Source: Flavobacteriales bacterium UBA6693
GTDB lineage: Bacteria > Bacteroidota > Bacteroidia > Flavobacteriales > Weeksellaceae
Assembly: GCA_002454815.1 (NCBI GenBank)
Contig: DKJL01000001.1
Span: 135,259 to 199,258 of the forward strand
Length of the DNA: 64,000 nucleotides
Direction of reading: 5' to 3'
Positions within the stretch are counted from its first letter, which is position 1; every line of letters begins with the position of its first letter. Below, in pieces: positions 8,240 through 16,273 of the stretch. The notes under the pieces are model-generated. The model saw nothing but the letters and a program-made list of their open reading frames with translations, had not been told where the DNA came from and did no database searches. Position numbers and translations under genes: made by a program.

Positions 8240-8326
8240 ACCTATGTGAAAGAAAAATTTGCAGAGGGAGAAAAAATCGTGGAGTCTAATGCATTGCTCA
8301 TTTTCGAGCAGCTAAATTCAAAATAA
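8240..8326 (+). pseudogene. In-frame C-terminal remnant of the CusB-like adaptor
   Basis: Reading on in the same frame after the TAA gives TYVKEKFAEGEKIVES and then NALLIFEQLNSK before a TAA at 8324-8326. This is the usual closing pattern of CusB/CzcB adaptors (G-E-K-I-V followed by a hydrophobic strand). It has no start codon of its own that would make sense. A single change of one base in the TAA (for example GAA) would restore one continuous gene of 7238-8326, ending 3 bases before the pump ATG. Confidence 0.75.
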
Positions 8327-8329
8327 ATA

Positions 8330-11300
8330 ATGAAGAAGCTTGTTAATTCAGTCGTAAGTTTTTCCCTGAAAAATTCTACGATCATCCTGTTTGGAACTTT
8401 ATTTCTACTTGTTGCAGGGATTTTCACCCTAAAAAATACTGCGATAGAGGCATTTCCTGATGTTACCAACACGCGAGCAAGAATAATTACACAATGGCCC
8501 GGAAGAAGTGCAGAAGAAGTAGAAAAATTGCTGACGTTGCCCATTTCAAAGGAGATGAACAGTATTCCGAACAAATCTCAGGTTCGTTCGATTTCACTTT
8601 TCGGATTGTCGGTGGTGACTGTTCAATTTGATGATAAAGTGGAGGATTTTTATGCGCAACAGTACGTTTCCTCCAAAATGAGTGGAGTCGATTTACCCGA
8701 CGGAGCAGATTTTTCGATTGAGCCGCCATCTGGAGCAACCGGTGAAATTTTAAGATATATCATTAAAAGTGATCAACCTTTAAAAGAATTGACCGCGCTT
8801 CAAGATTGGGTGATCGAGCGTGAATTATTAGGCGTTCCCGGAGTTGCCGATGTAGTAAGTTTCGGTGGAGAAGAAAAAATTTACGAAATTAGAATTAATC
8901 CAACCGAACTTAAAAATTACAACCTTTTGCCTTCCGATGTTTTTGAGGCGGTTTCCAAATCAAATATTAATGTTGGCGGTGACATTATTCAGCAAGGCGA
9001 TCAGGCTTTTGTTGTTCGTGGCGTTGGTTTACTGGAAAGTATTGATGATATTGAAAACATTAATATTCGGTTGAATGGAACTGCACCCGTTCTCATAAAA
9101 AATGTTGCAGAAGTTGTCGTAGCCGCTAAACCACGACTCGGACAAGCCGGTTTCAACGAAAACAATGATGTTGTGGAAGGAATTGTCATCATGCTTCGTG
9201 GTGAAAATCCCTCGGAAGTGGTACATTCTTTAAAAGAAAAAATTGCGCAACTGAACGAAAGAAGTTTGCCGCCCGATGTAAAGATTGAAACCATTGTCGA
9301 CCGTTCAGAACTGGTGAACAAAACGGTTTCTACAGTTTCTAAAAATTTGATTGAAGGAATTTTACTCGTTTCGCTCATCGTATTCATTTTTCTTTATAAT
9401 TGGAAATCTACGATTATTGTAGCTTCTGTGATTCCCCTATCATTTCTTTTTGCAATTATCATGTTGAAAATTCAGGGAATACCGGCGAACTTAATTTCGA
9501 TGGGTTCACTTGATTTCGGGTTGCTTTTAGAGGGAACTTTAGTAATCGTGGAAACGGTTTTCGTTGCACTTGCCTCAGTTTCAGAAAGGGTCGGGAAGGA
9601 ACGTTTTGCCAAAATGAGTAAAGTTGGATTGGTTCGAAGCAGTATCAACAGTGTTGCATCCTATATTTTCTTTGCATTGCTGATTTTAATTGTTGCTTTA
9701 ATGCCGATTTTCTCTTTCCAAAAAGTGGAAGGAAAAATGTTTACGCCGCTTGCATTTACATTAGGTTATGCGCTTGTAGGAGCGTTGTTGCTGAGTTTAA
9801 CGTATGTTCCGGCGATGTGTAAAATTTTATTTACCAAAGCAGTCGAGGAGAAAGAAAACTTTATCACTCGAGGTTTTCATCGCATGATTATGAATCTGTA
9901 TCAAACGACTTTTAAGTATAAAAAAATCAGTCTTGGCGTTTTCATTTTAATATTTGTGATTTGTGGAATTAAATTCTCGAATTACGGTTCAGAGTTTTTA
10001 CCAAAGTTAAATGAAGGCGCAATTTACGTGCGTGCGACATTACCTAACAGCGCAAACCTTGATCAGGCAACGAAACTCACGAAGGAGATGAAAACTTTAA
10101 TGCTGAAAGATTCGAAGGAAATTAAAATGATTTTCACCCAAACCGGCCGTCCAAATGATGGAACCGACGCGACTGGATTTTTTAATATTGAATTTAATAT
10201 TCAGCTGAAAGACGAAAAAGATTGGGAAAGAAAAGTTTCCAAAGACGATATCATTCAGGAAATTCGCGAAAAACTTAACCGTTATCCTGGAGTTAACTTC
10301 GGGTTTAGCCAGCCGATTCAGGATAATGTGGAAGAATATGTAGCGGGCGTAAAAAGTTCTTTAGTGATTAAAATCTTCGGGACCGACCTCTACGACTTGG
10401 AAAAATATGCCGATCAGGTTTCAAAATCAATTTCTAAAGTTGATGGAATCACCGATTTGAATGTCTATAAAAATATTGGTTTGCCTGAATTAAGAATTCA
10501 TCTTCACGATTCAAAAATGGCGAAATACGGAATTAATACCGCCGATGTTCAAACTGTGATTGGAATGGCGATTGGAGGTGAAGCTGCTACCAAATTTTTC
10601 GAAGACGACCGCCAATTCGATGTCGTGCTGCGTTTTGAAAAAGAATACCGCGACTCTCCCGAAAAAATCGGAAACATTTTAATTACCACTCAAAACGGGC
10701 AAACAATTCCGCTGCAGGAAATCGCTACAATCGGTTACCAAACGGGTCCTGCATTTATTTATCGCGAAGGAAACAGCCGCTACATCGGTGTCGGATTCAG
10801 CATTGAAGGCCGCGATTTGGGAAGCACAATTGCCGAAGCCAAAAAAGTAGTTGATAAAGAAGTCAAATTACCCAAAGGTAATTATATGGAATGGGCGGGA
10901 GAATTTGAAAGTAAAGAGCGCGCCAGTAAACAATTAACGATGGTTTTACCGGTTTCATTAATCCTCATTATTTTGCTGCTGTACTTCAATTTTGGCAACA
11001 TCAAAAACACAGCAATTGCCTGTATCACTTTGGTATTCGCATTTGTAGGAGGATTTTTATCTCTTTGGATGACGGGAACTATTTTCGGAATCTCCGCAGG
11101 AATTGGTTTTATCATTTTGTTTGGCGTCGCAACCATTGATGGAATCGTACTTTTAGGAGTCATCGAAGATAACCGAAAAGCCGGAATGAAACTTTTAGCC
11201 GCCATCGAAAAAGGCGTCGACAGCCGAATCCGTCCCGTCGTAATGATCGCATTAATGGGTTCCATGGGACTTTTACCTGCCGCAGTATCCACCGGAATGG

Positions 11301-11434
11301 GTTCCGAAATCCAAAAACCTTTAGCCATCATGATTGTGGGCGGATTAATTTTGTGTTTGTTGCTGTCTTTCAGTATTTTACCCATCATTTATTATTACGT
11401 ACACCGCGGAAACGTTTCAAAAACAGAAGAATAA
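8330..11434 (+). CDS. CusA/CzcA family heavy-metal RND efflux pump
   Basis: The 1034-residue protein has the full RND architecture: TM1 at about 12-32, a large periplasmic loop, TM2-6, a second periplasmic loop and TM8-12. Diagnostic motifs are TAIEAFPDVTN near the N-terminus, QWPGRSAEEVEKLLTLPI, and the TM4 motif SLDFGLLLEGTLVIVE carrying the acidic residues used for proton transfer. In CzcA-type pumps the second acidic residue of that motif is normally Asp; here it is Glu. It uses the proton gradient to expel Cu/Ag or Zn/Co/Cd type cations through the adaptor and channel encoded upstream. A terminator follows at 11579. Confidence 0.93.
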   Translation: MKKLVNSVVSFSLKNSTIILFGTLFLLVAGIFTLKNTAIEAFPDVTNTRARIITQWPGRSAEEVEKLLTLPISKEMNSIPNKSQVRSISLFGLSVVTVQFDDKVEDFYAQQYVSSKMSGVDLPDGADFSIEPPSGATGEILRYIIKSDQPLKELTALQDWVIERELLGVPGVADVVSFGGEEKIYEIRINPTELKNYNLLPSDVFEAVSKSNINVGGDIIQQGDQAFVVRGVGLLESIDDIENINIRLNGTAPVLIKNVAEVVVAAKPRLGQAGFNENNDVVEGIVIMLRGENPSEVVHSLKEKIAQLNERSLPPDVKIETIVDRSELVNKTVSTVSKNLIEGILLVSLIVFIFLYNWKSTIIVASVIPLSFLFAIIMLKIQGIPANLISMGSLDFGLLLEGTLVIVETVFVALASVSERVGKERFAKMSKVGLVRSSINSVASYIFFALLILIVALMPIFSFQKVEGKMFTPLAFTLGYALVGALLLSLTYVPAMCKILFTKAVEEKENFITRGFHRMIMNLYQTTFKYKKISLGVFILIFVICGIKFSNYGSEFLPKLNEGAIYVRATLPNSANLDQATKLTKEMKTLMLKDSKEIKMIFTQTGRPNDGTDATGFFNIEFNIQLKDEKDWERKVSKDDIIQEIREKLNRYPGVNFGFSQPIQDNVEEYVAGVKSSLVIKIFGTDLYDLEKYADQVSKSISKVDGITDLNVYKNIGLPELRIHLHDSKMAKYGINTADVQTVIGMAIGGEAATKFFEDDRQFDVVLRFEKEYRDSPEKIGNILITTQNGQTIPLQEIATIGYQTGPAFIYREGNSRYIGVGFSIEGRDLGSTIAEAKKVVDKEVKLPKGNYMEWAGEFESKERASKQLTMVLPVSLILIILLLYFNFGNIKNTAIACITLVFAFVGGFLSLWMTGTIFGISAGIGFIILFGVATIDGIVLLGVIEDNRKAGMKLLAAIEKGVDSRIRPVVMIALMGSMGLLPAAVSTGMGSEIQKPLAIMIVGGLILCLLLSFSILPIIYYYVHRGNVSKTEE

Positions 11435-11435
11435 G

Positions 11436-11567
11436 GAGCGGTGAGTGGGGATCAATGTCCGAAGATTGTTACACGCTCTCATTCCAATCTTTTTCTTTTC
11501 CCACCGCCAAATCCTTGAAAAGGAAAAGGATTTTCCCTTCGATCGTGGCTAGAAGTTTATTTGTTTT
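11436..11567 (+). repeat. Interspersed repeat of the second type, copy D
   Basis: This lies between the pump stop codon and its terminator. The segment 11528-11554 matches 2882-2908 at 23 of 27 positions (shared TTCGATCG and GGCTA). The remainder resembles copy C only loosely. An internal inverted repeat CCTTGAAAAGG-like block is seen at 11513-11524. No gene is supported here. Confidence 0.4.
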
Positions 11568-11578
11568 GTTTATGAAAG

Positions 11579-11619
11579 AAATACAGCAGGAAAATTTCGT
11601 GCTGTATTTTTTTTTAAAC
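11579..11619 (+). terminator. Terminator of the efflux operon
   Basis: AAATACAGCA (11579-11588) pairs with TGCTGTATTT (11600-11609) around an 11-base loop, followed by a further T-run. This ends rightward transcription from the efflux genes before the convergent thiolase gene. Confidence 0.8.
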
Positions 11620-11640
11620 ATAATTTGCAATTTCGCTAAA

Positions 11641-11672
11641 TCATCAAATCATCAAATCATCAAATCATCAAA
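11641..11672. repeat. Four tandem copies of an 8-base unit
   Basis: The unit TCATCAAA occurs four times in a row, overlapping the last codons and the stop codon (11668-11670) of the leftward thiolase gene. It looks like a slippage-prone simple repeat; its effect would be on the 3' end of the transcript rather than on the protein. Confidence 0.8.
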
Positions 11673-12888
11673 TCGAAAACGCCGCATTCTCCAAAATCAC
11701 CGCATAACCCTGTCCCACACCAATGCACATCGTTGCCAAGGCATATTTTTTACCGGATTTCTGTAGTTCTAAAGCTGCAGAATACGTAATCCGTGTCCCG
11801 CTCATTCCGAGTGGATGACCGAGCGCAATTGCGCCGCCGTTTACATTCAAACGCGGATCGTCATTTGCGATTCCAAGCTCTTTCAAAACCGCAATACTTT
11901 GTGCAGCGAAGGCTTCATTCAGTTCGATAATGTCGATTTGTTCCAGCGTTAAACCGGCTCTTTTTAAAGCTAACTTCGTAGCATCAACCGGCCCGATTCC
12001 CATAATTTTAGGTTCTACTCCCACGACGGCAGAACAAACGATCTTTGCCATTGGTTTTAAATGATAATTTTTTACCGCCGCGTCTGATGCAATTATCACT
12101 GCCGCGGCGCCGTCATTTAAACCGGAAGAATTTCCTGCCGTAACCGACCCGTTTTCTTTTACAAAAGCCGGCCGCAATTTTCCTAAAACTTCTGCAGTTG
12201 AATTCGGTTTAATGAATTCATCTTTATTAATAACAAGGGCATCGCCTTTTCTTTGCGGAATCGTAATGTCGGAAATCTCTTCGGCCAAACGTCCGCTTTC
12301 CTGGGCTTTCGCAGCTTTCATTTGAGAGTTCAATGCGAATTCATCCTGTTCTTCGCGCGAAATATTATATTTTTCAGCGAGGTTTTCCGCAGTTTTTCCC
12401 ATCGCGTCGATGCCGTACATTTTTTCCATTGCAGGATTTACAAAGCGCCACCCAAAGCTGGAATCGAACATTTTAGAATCAGTACCGAATGCTGACGCAG
12501 ACTTTGAAATAACATAAGGTGCGCGCGACATTCCTTCCACGCCGCCTGCAATAAATAAATCGCCTTCATCAGACTTTATAGCTCGCATCGCCTGAGCAAT
12601 GGAGCTCATTCCCGAAGCACACAAACGGTTTACGGTTTCGCCGGGCACTGTTATCGGTATTCCGGCCAGAAGTAACGCCATTCTTGCGACATTACGATTA
12701 TCTTCTCCCGCTTGGTTGGCGCAGCCGATAATCACATCGTCAATTTTATCTAAAGGTAAATCTGGATTTTTTTTAATAAGACTTTTCAACACAGAAGCCA
12801 TTAAATCATCAGTTCTTACTGCTGCTAAACTTCCTTTAAAATTTCCGATCGCAGAACGGGTTCCATCGATGATGTATGCGTTTTTCAT
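11668..12888 (-). CDS. Acetyl-CoA acetyltransferase / 3-ketoacyl-CoA thiolase
   Basis: The start was set at the ATG at 12886-12888 (MKNAYIIDGTRSAIG), giving 406 residues. The frame extends 42 codons further upstream but that part does not look like thiolase. Motifs are the acylated Cys90 in NRLCASGMSS, the GGAIALGHPLGMSG His motif, and the second catalytic Cys in CIGVGQG. Thiolases cleave or condense acyl-CoA units in fatty acid or aromatic acid breakdown. It is not adjacent to other beta-oxidation genes; fadD and an acyl-CoA dehydrogenase lie 15-18 kb away. Upstream on the same strand is an MBL hydrolase gene. Confidence 0.9.
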   Translation of the reverse strand: MKNAYIIDGTRSAIGNFKGSLAAVRTDDLMASVLKSLIKKNPDLPLDKIDDVIIGCANQAGEDNRNVARMALLLAGIPITVPGETVNRLCASGMSSIAQAMRAIKSDEGDLFIAGGVEGMSRAPYVISKSASAFGTDSKMFDSSFGWRFVNPAMEKMYGIDAMGKTAENLAEKYNISREEQDEFALNSQMKAAKAQESGRLAEEISDITIPQRKGDALVINKDEFIKPNSTAEVLGKLRPAFVKENGSVTAGNSSGLNDGAAAVIIASDAAVKNYHLKPMAKIVCSAVVGVEPKIMGIGPVDATKLALKRAGLTLEQIDIIELNEAFAAQSIAVLKELGIANDDPRLNVNGGAIALGHPLGMSGTRITYSAALELQKSGKKYALATMCIGVGQGYAVILENAAFSI

Positions 12889-12973
12889 TTTTTTAGTATT
12901 ATCAGCGTAAAAATAACAAAAAAGTAATGAAGATAAAATTAGGCAGTGAATGCTTCTTAAATCAAAAAAAGGC

Positions 12974-14074
12974 TTAGTCAAATTGAGTCCACCACTTTTC
13001 ATAATTATGCTCATCGTTCAGCCAAAAGACTTTTTCACCGATTTTGGGCGTAATCAGACGACTCCCACTTTTCTTATTAAGCTCCGACAGAGTTTCCAAA
13101 GGTTCTTTCCACGGATGGGGCGCCAGAGAAAACTTGGAATTATGTACCGGAATTATTCTTTTTGCATTAAGGTCGGCAGCAGCTTTAAGAAATTCATCGG
13201 GCATCATATGAATGTATCGCCAGTCGTGGTTGTATTGCCCATTTTCAAGAATTGCCAGATCAAATCCGCCATAACGTTCTCCGATTTTCTTAAAATGTTT
13301 CCCAAAACCCGAATCTCCGCCGACGTAAATTTGATGTTGTGCGGTAGACAGGACAAAACTTGCCCAGATCGCGCGGTCTCTTTTCAAACCACGACCGGAA
13401 AAATGACGGGCAGTTTCTGCGAAAACCATAAGCCCATCCTGAAAACAGTGCTTTTCTCCCCAGTCGAGTTCAATTATTTGTTCCGGCTTATAACCCCAAT
13501 ATTCGAGATGTTCGCCAGTGCCAAGACCGGTAATTACCTGATTTACTTTTGGTTGAAGCGCTGTAACGGTTTTGTAGTCCAGATGATCCCAGTGATCGTG
13601 AGTAATTATTAAATAATCCAATTCAGGAATATCGGAAACGGAGTAAAGATCTGTACCTGCAAATGCCTTCGTGGTAAAAGATACGGGCGAGGCGTTACCG
13701 CTGAAAACCGGATCGACAAGAATACGCCGGCCGTCGAGTTGCAGGTAATAGGAGGAATGGCCCATCCAGATGTAAACATTTTCGTCGGGGGACAAAGTCG
13801 ATAGCTCAGTCTTGGTAAACCTCAGAGGTGACACAGGTCGCGTGTGGTGTTTCTTGCCAAAAAGGATGCGGTACATGACGGCGGGCATACTGGTATCTTC
13901 CGCAAACTGTGGCGTAATTTCTTGATTTTGAAACTTTCCATTTTTAAAATTTGGCGAGTTTTTTATTCGCTGAAGCCGTTGTCCGCTTGGAGCTTTGCCA
14001 AAGGATCGCTGGTTTAAAAATATAGCTATCGTGGCTGAAATAACAATTACAGCAAAAAACAAAATAGTCAACAT
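12974..14074 (-). CDS. Membrane-anchored MBL-fold hydrolase (NAPE-PLD-like)
   Basis: The 366-residue protein has an N-terminal membrane anchor (MLTILFFAVIVISATIAIFL) and a metallo-beta-lactamase domain. Metal ligands are visible in LIITHDHWDHLDYKTV, later in YVGGDSGFGKHF, and in the IIPVHNSKF motif. The strand YIWMGHSSYYLQLDGRRILV is typical of the UlaG/NAPE-phospholipase-D-like branch. Family members hydrolyse phosphodiesters or lactones, but the substrate cannot be predicted. It lies 41 bases downstream of tatC and 85 bases upstream of the thiolase gene. Confidence 0.85.
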   Translation of the reverse strand: MLTILFFAVIVISATIAIFLNQRSFGKAPSGQRLQRIKNSPNFKNGKFQNQEITPQFAEDTSMPAVMYRILFGKKHHTRPVSPLRFTKTELSTLSPDENVYIWMGHSSYYLQLDGRRILVDPVFSGNASPVSFTTKAFAGTDLYSVSDIPELDYLIITHDHWDHLDYKTVTALQPKVNQVITGLGTGEHLEYWGYKPEQIIELDWGEKHCFQDGLMVFAETARHFSGRGLKRDRAIWASFVLSTAQHQIYVGGDSGFGKHFKKIGERYGGFDLAILENGQYNHDWRYIHMMPDEFLKAAADLNAKRIIPVHNSKFSLAPHPWKEPLETLSELNKKSGSRLITPKIGEKVFWLNDEHNYEKWWTQFD

Positions 14075-14115
14075 AATTTTCAGTAAAATATGAACCGGTT
14101 ACCGTCAAAAGTTGA

Positions 14116-14943
14116 TTACGATCGGGACGCCTGTTCTTCTGCTTTTCTCTTTTCCACTTTTCTGAAAGTGTAGGCGCTCATCATAATACTGAATTCGTAA
14201 AGCAGTACGAGCGGAAAGGCAGCCATCAGCATACTGAGCACGTCGGCCGGGGTAATGATCGCGGCAACCACCATGATCAGAACAATCGCATGGCGGCGGT
14301 AGGTGCGCATAAATTTAGGTGTTAAAATTCCGATTGATGTCGTGAAGTAAACAATGACCGGAAACAGAAAAATGGTGCCCATGCCCAGTACAATCTGCAT
14401 AAATAACATCGTATAATCGCTCAGATCAAAAAGTTGTGTAATGGAGTCCGAAACTTTAAATAAAAGTCCGAAGTTGATGGCAAAAGGCAGAATTAAAAAG
14501 TATCCGCACAAAATGCCGATTACAAAAAGAATCCAAACGAAATTGATTAAAAACACTGAATTCTTTCGTTCTTTCGGGTGCAGCGCCGGCGAAATGAAAC
14601 GCCATAATTCCCAGATCAGATACGGAAAAGCTGCAACCAAACCGCCGAAAATGGAAACTGCCATCATCACGTTGAACTGCTCGAATAGTTTTTTCTGCTG
14701 CACCGCGAAATTGGGTGGCAGTGTAATGCTGTCTTGTCCAATAAGTTCGCGTGAGAAATGATTTACTACCCGAAAAGTGAAAAAATCATTACGCGTTGGA
14801 CCGAAGAAAATATGATCCATAATCCAGTTTACATTAAATCCGACGACGATCGCGCAGATAATAACTGCGATCAGCGCGCGGATCAGGTGGCCTCTGAGTT
14901 CTCCGATATGTCCCCAAAAAGACATTTCTTTTTCTTGAATCAC
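14116..14943 (-). CDS. tatC: Twin-arginine translocase subunit TatC
   Basis: The 275-residue polytopic protein begins at a GTG (14941-14943); an in-frame ATG six codons later (EKEMSFWGHIGELRGHL) is a possible alternative. It shows the cytoplasmic N-terminal motif SFWGHIGELR, which holds the conserved Glu of the twin-arginine signal binding site. Six hydrophobic segments follow, with the FPYLIWELWRFISPAL loop between them. TatC recognises folded proteins with RR signal peptides. No tatA gene is next to it here. Confidence 0.93.
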   Translation of the reverse strand: MIQEKEMSFWGHIGELRGHLIRALIAVIICAIVVGFNVNWIMDHIFFGPTRNDFFTFRVVNHFSRELIGQDSITLPPNFAVQQKKLFEQFNVMMAVSIFGGLVAAFPYLIWELWRFISPALHPKERKNSVFLINFVWILFVIGILCGYFLILPFAINFGLLFKVSDSITQLFDLSDYTMLFMQIVLGMGTIFLFPVIVYFTTSIGILTPKFMRTYRRHAIVLIMVVAAIITPADVLSMLMAAFPLVLLYEFSIMMSAYTFRKVEKRKAEEQASRS

Positions 14944-15066
14944 GTATATTTTTTTCTTAATTGTTAAACGCTGCGCTTTTTGCGGCAGTTTTTCTATGGC
15001 GAAAATACTTCTTTCTGAAATAATAGAAACTGCACAAATGCAATGCTAGTGCAATTAGTCAGGATT

Positions 15067-16032
15067 TTAATTGATACCTTCTTCCAATAATCGGTGAATA
15101 TCAATAATTCCGTAGTAGCTGCCGTCGTCAGTAACGATGAGTTGACCGATGTTTTTATCTTTTAAAATCTGCATCGCTTCTTTCGCAAGCGCAGTTTTAT
15201 CAATACTTTTCGGATTGCTGCTCATGATGTCTTTTGCCTGAAGGGCAGAAATGTCGGTGTCGCCCAACAGCATGCGACGTAAATCGCCATCCGTAATAAC
15301 GCCTAGAATTTCCTCGCCCGAAGTGACAACCGTAATTCCGTGTTTGGAACTACTGACCGAAATAATCACCTCTCGTACTGATGCGCTTTCGGAGACTTGC
15401 GGCTTTTGTGCTGAAACGAACTGTGCTACACGGGCAGTAAGATTTTTACCCAAACTTCCTCCAGGATGAAATTTGGCAAAATCGTGTTCGCGAAATCCGC
15501 TAATTTCCATTAGACAAACTGCAAGTGCGTCTCCAAGTGCCATCTGGACGGTAGTAGAGCTGGTGGGTGCGAGATGGATGGGGCACGCTTCTTCTTCCAC
15601 GGAAGTATCCAGGACAACATCAGAAAACTGAGCCAGTTTGCTGTCGCCTTTTCCCGTCATACCAATCAGCGCGCTCGCATAATCTTTTAGATAGGGCAGC
15701 AGCGCAACGATTTCCGGCGAGTTCCCGGAATTGGAAATGCACAGGACCACATCTGTTTTTTGAATCACTCCCAAATCACCGTGAATGGCTTCTGAAGCAT
15801 GGAGAAATTGCGCGGGCGTACCGGTAGAGTTGAGGGTGGCAACAATTTTGTTACCGACGTGTGCTGATTTTCCTATGCCTACAATAATCAGTTTGCCGGC
15901 GGCCTCGTGAATTATATTTACGGCCCGTACAAAATCTTCATTGAGACGCTGCCGGAGTTTTTCGAGTTCTGAAATTTCTACTGCAAGTGCGCGGCGCGCC
16001 GTTGCTAAAATTTTTTGAGATTTCGCTTTCAT
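15067..16032 (-). CDS. kdsD: KpsF/GutQ-type arabinose-5-phosphate isomerase
   Basis: Starting at the ATG at 16030-16032 (MKAKSQKILATARRAL) gives 321 residues, close to the family length; an upstream in-frame ATG at 16072-16074 would add 14 residues. The SIS domain (about 35-170) has VGIGKSAHVGNKIVATLNSTGTP split over two strands and the SNSGNSPE phosphosugar loop, followed by two CBS domains (about 200-321). The enzyme converts ribulose-5-phosphate to arabinose-5-phosphate for KDO synthesis. It starts the leftward group with tatC and is divergent from recQ. Confidence 0.88.
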   Translation of the reverse strand: MKAKSQKILATARRALAVEISELEKLRQRLNEDFVRAVNIIHEAAGKLIIVGIGKSAHVGNKIVATLNSTGTPAQFLHASEAIHGDLGVIQKTDVVLCISNSGNSPEIVALLPYLKDYASALIGMTGKGDSKLAQFSDVVLDTSVEEEACPIHLAPTSSTTVQMALGDALAVCLMEISGFREHDFAKFHPGGSLGKNLTARVAQFVSAQKPQVSESASVREVIISVSSSKHGITVVTSGEEILGVITDGDLRRMLLGDTDISALQAKDIMSSNPKSIDKTALAKEAMQILKDKNIGQLIVTDDGSYYGIIDIHRLLEEGIN

Positions 16033-16154
16033 ACTTTGTTTTTCTATTCGGGCGTAAAGGCAAGAAATCGTCATCGGGAGAAAATATTTTTCTGCAATAC
16101 GCGTTCAAGTTCTACAATTTGCCAGCCCGATTCTATATTGTGATATAATTTTTT

Positions 16155-16162
16155 TAACTTTG
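16155..16162 (+). promoter_or_regulatory. Possible -7 box of recQ
   Basis: TAACTTTG matches TAnnTTTG in the 241-base divergent region between the isomerase gene and recQ. It would give a leader of about 105 bases before the recQ ATG. No upstream box at the usual distance is seen. The remaining leader (GC-rich, 16190-16250) shows no clear fold. Confidence 0.35.
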
Positions 16163-16273
16163 GTTACTGCGCAAATTTAGCAAACTATCTCCAAGGCGCG
16201 CAGTTACACGCTGAATATTTGCAAGCCACTGCGGCTGCGTGGTTACGCACGATAAAATTGATTACGCAAAAAA

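Noticed and set aside
11641..11672. Tandem 8-base repeat as a CRISPR-like array
   Set aside because: The units are directly adjacent without spacers and too short; it is a simple repeat.
12889..13014. N-terminal extension of the thiolase by 42 residues
   Set aside because: The extension is hydrophobic and AT-rich and the family begins at MKNAYIIDGTRSAIG; the start at 12888 is better.
14941..15066. Small RNA or gene between tatC and the isomerase gene
   Set aside because: The 120-base gap has short inverted pieces but no clean stem with T-run and no frame.
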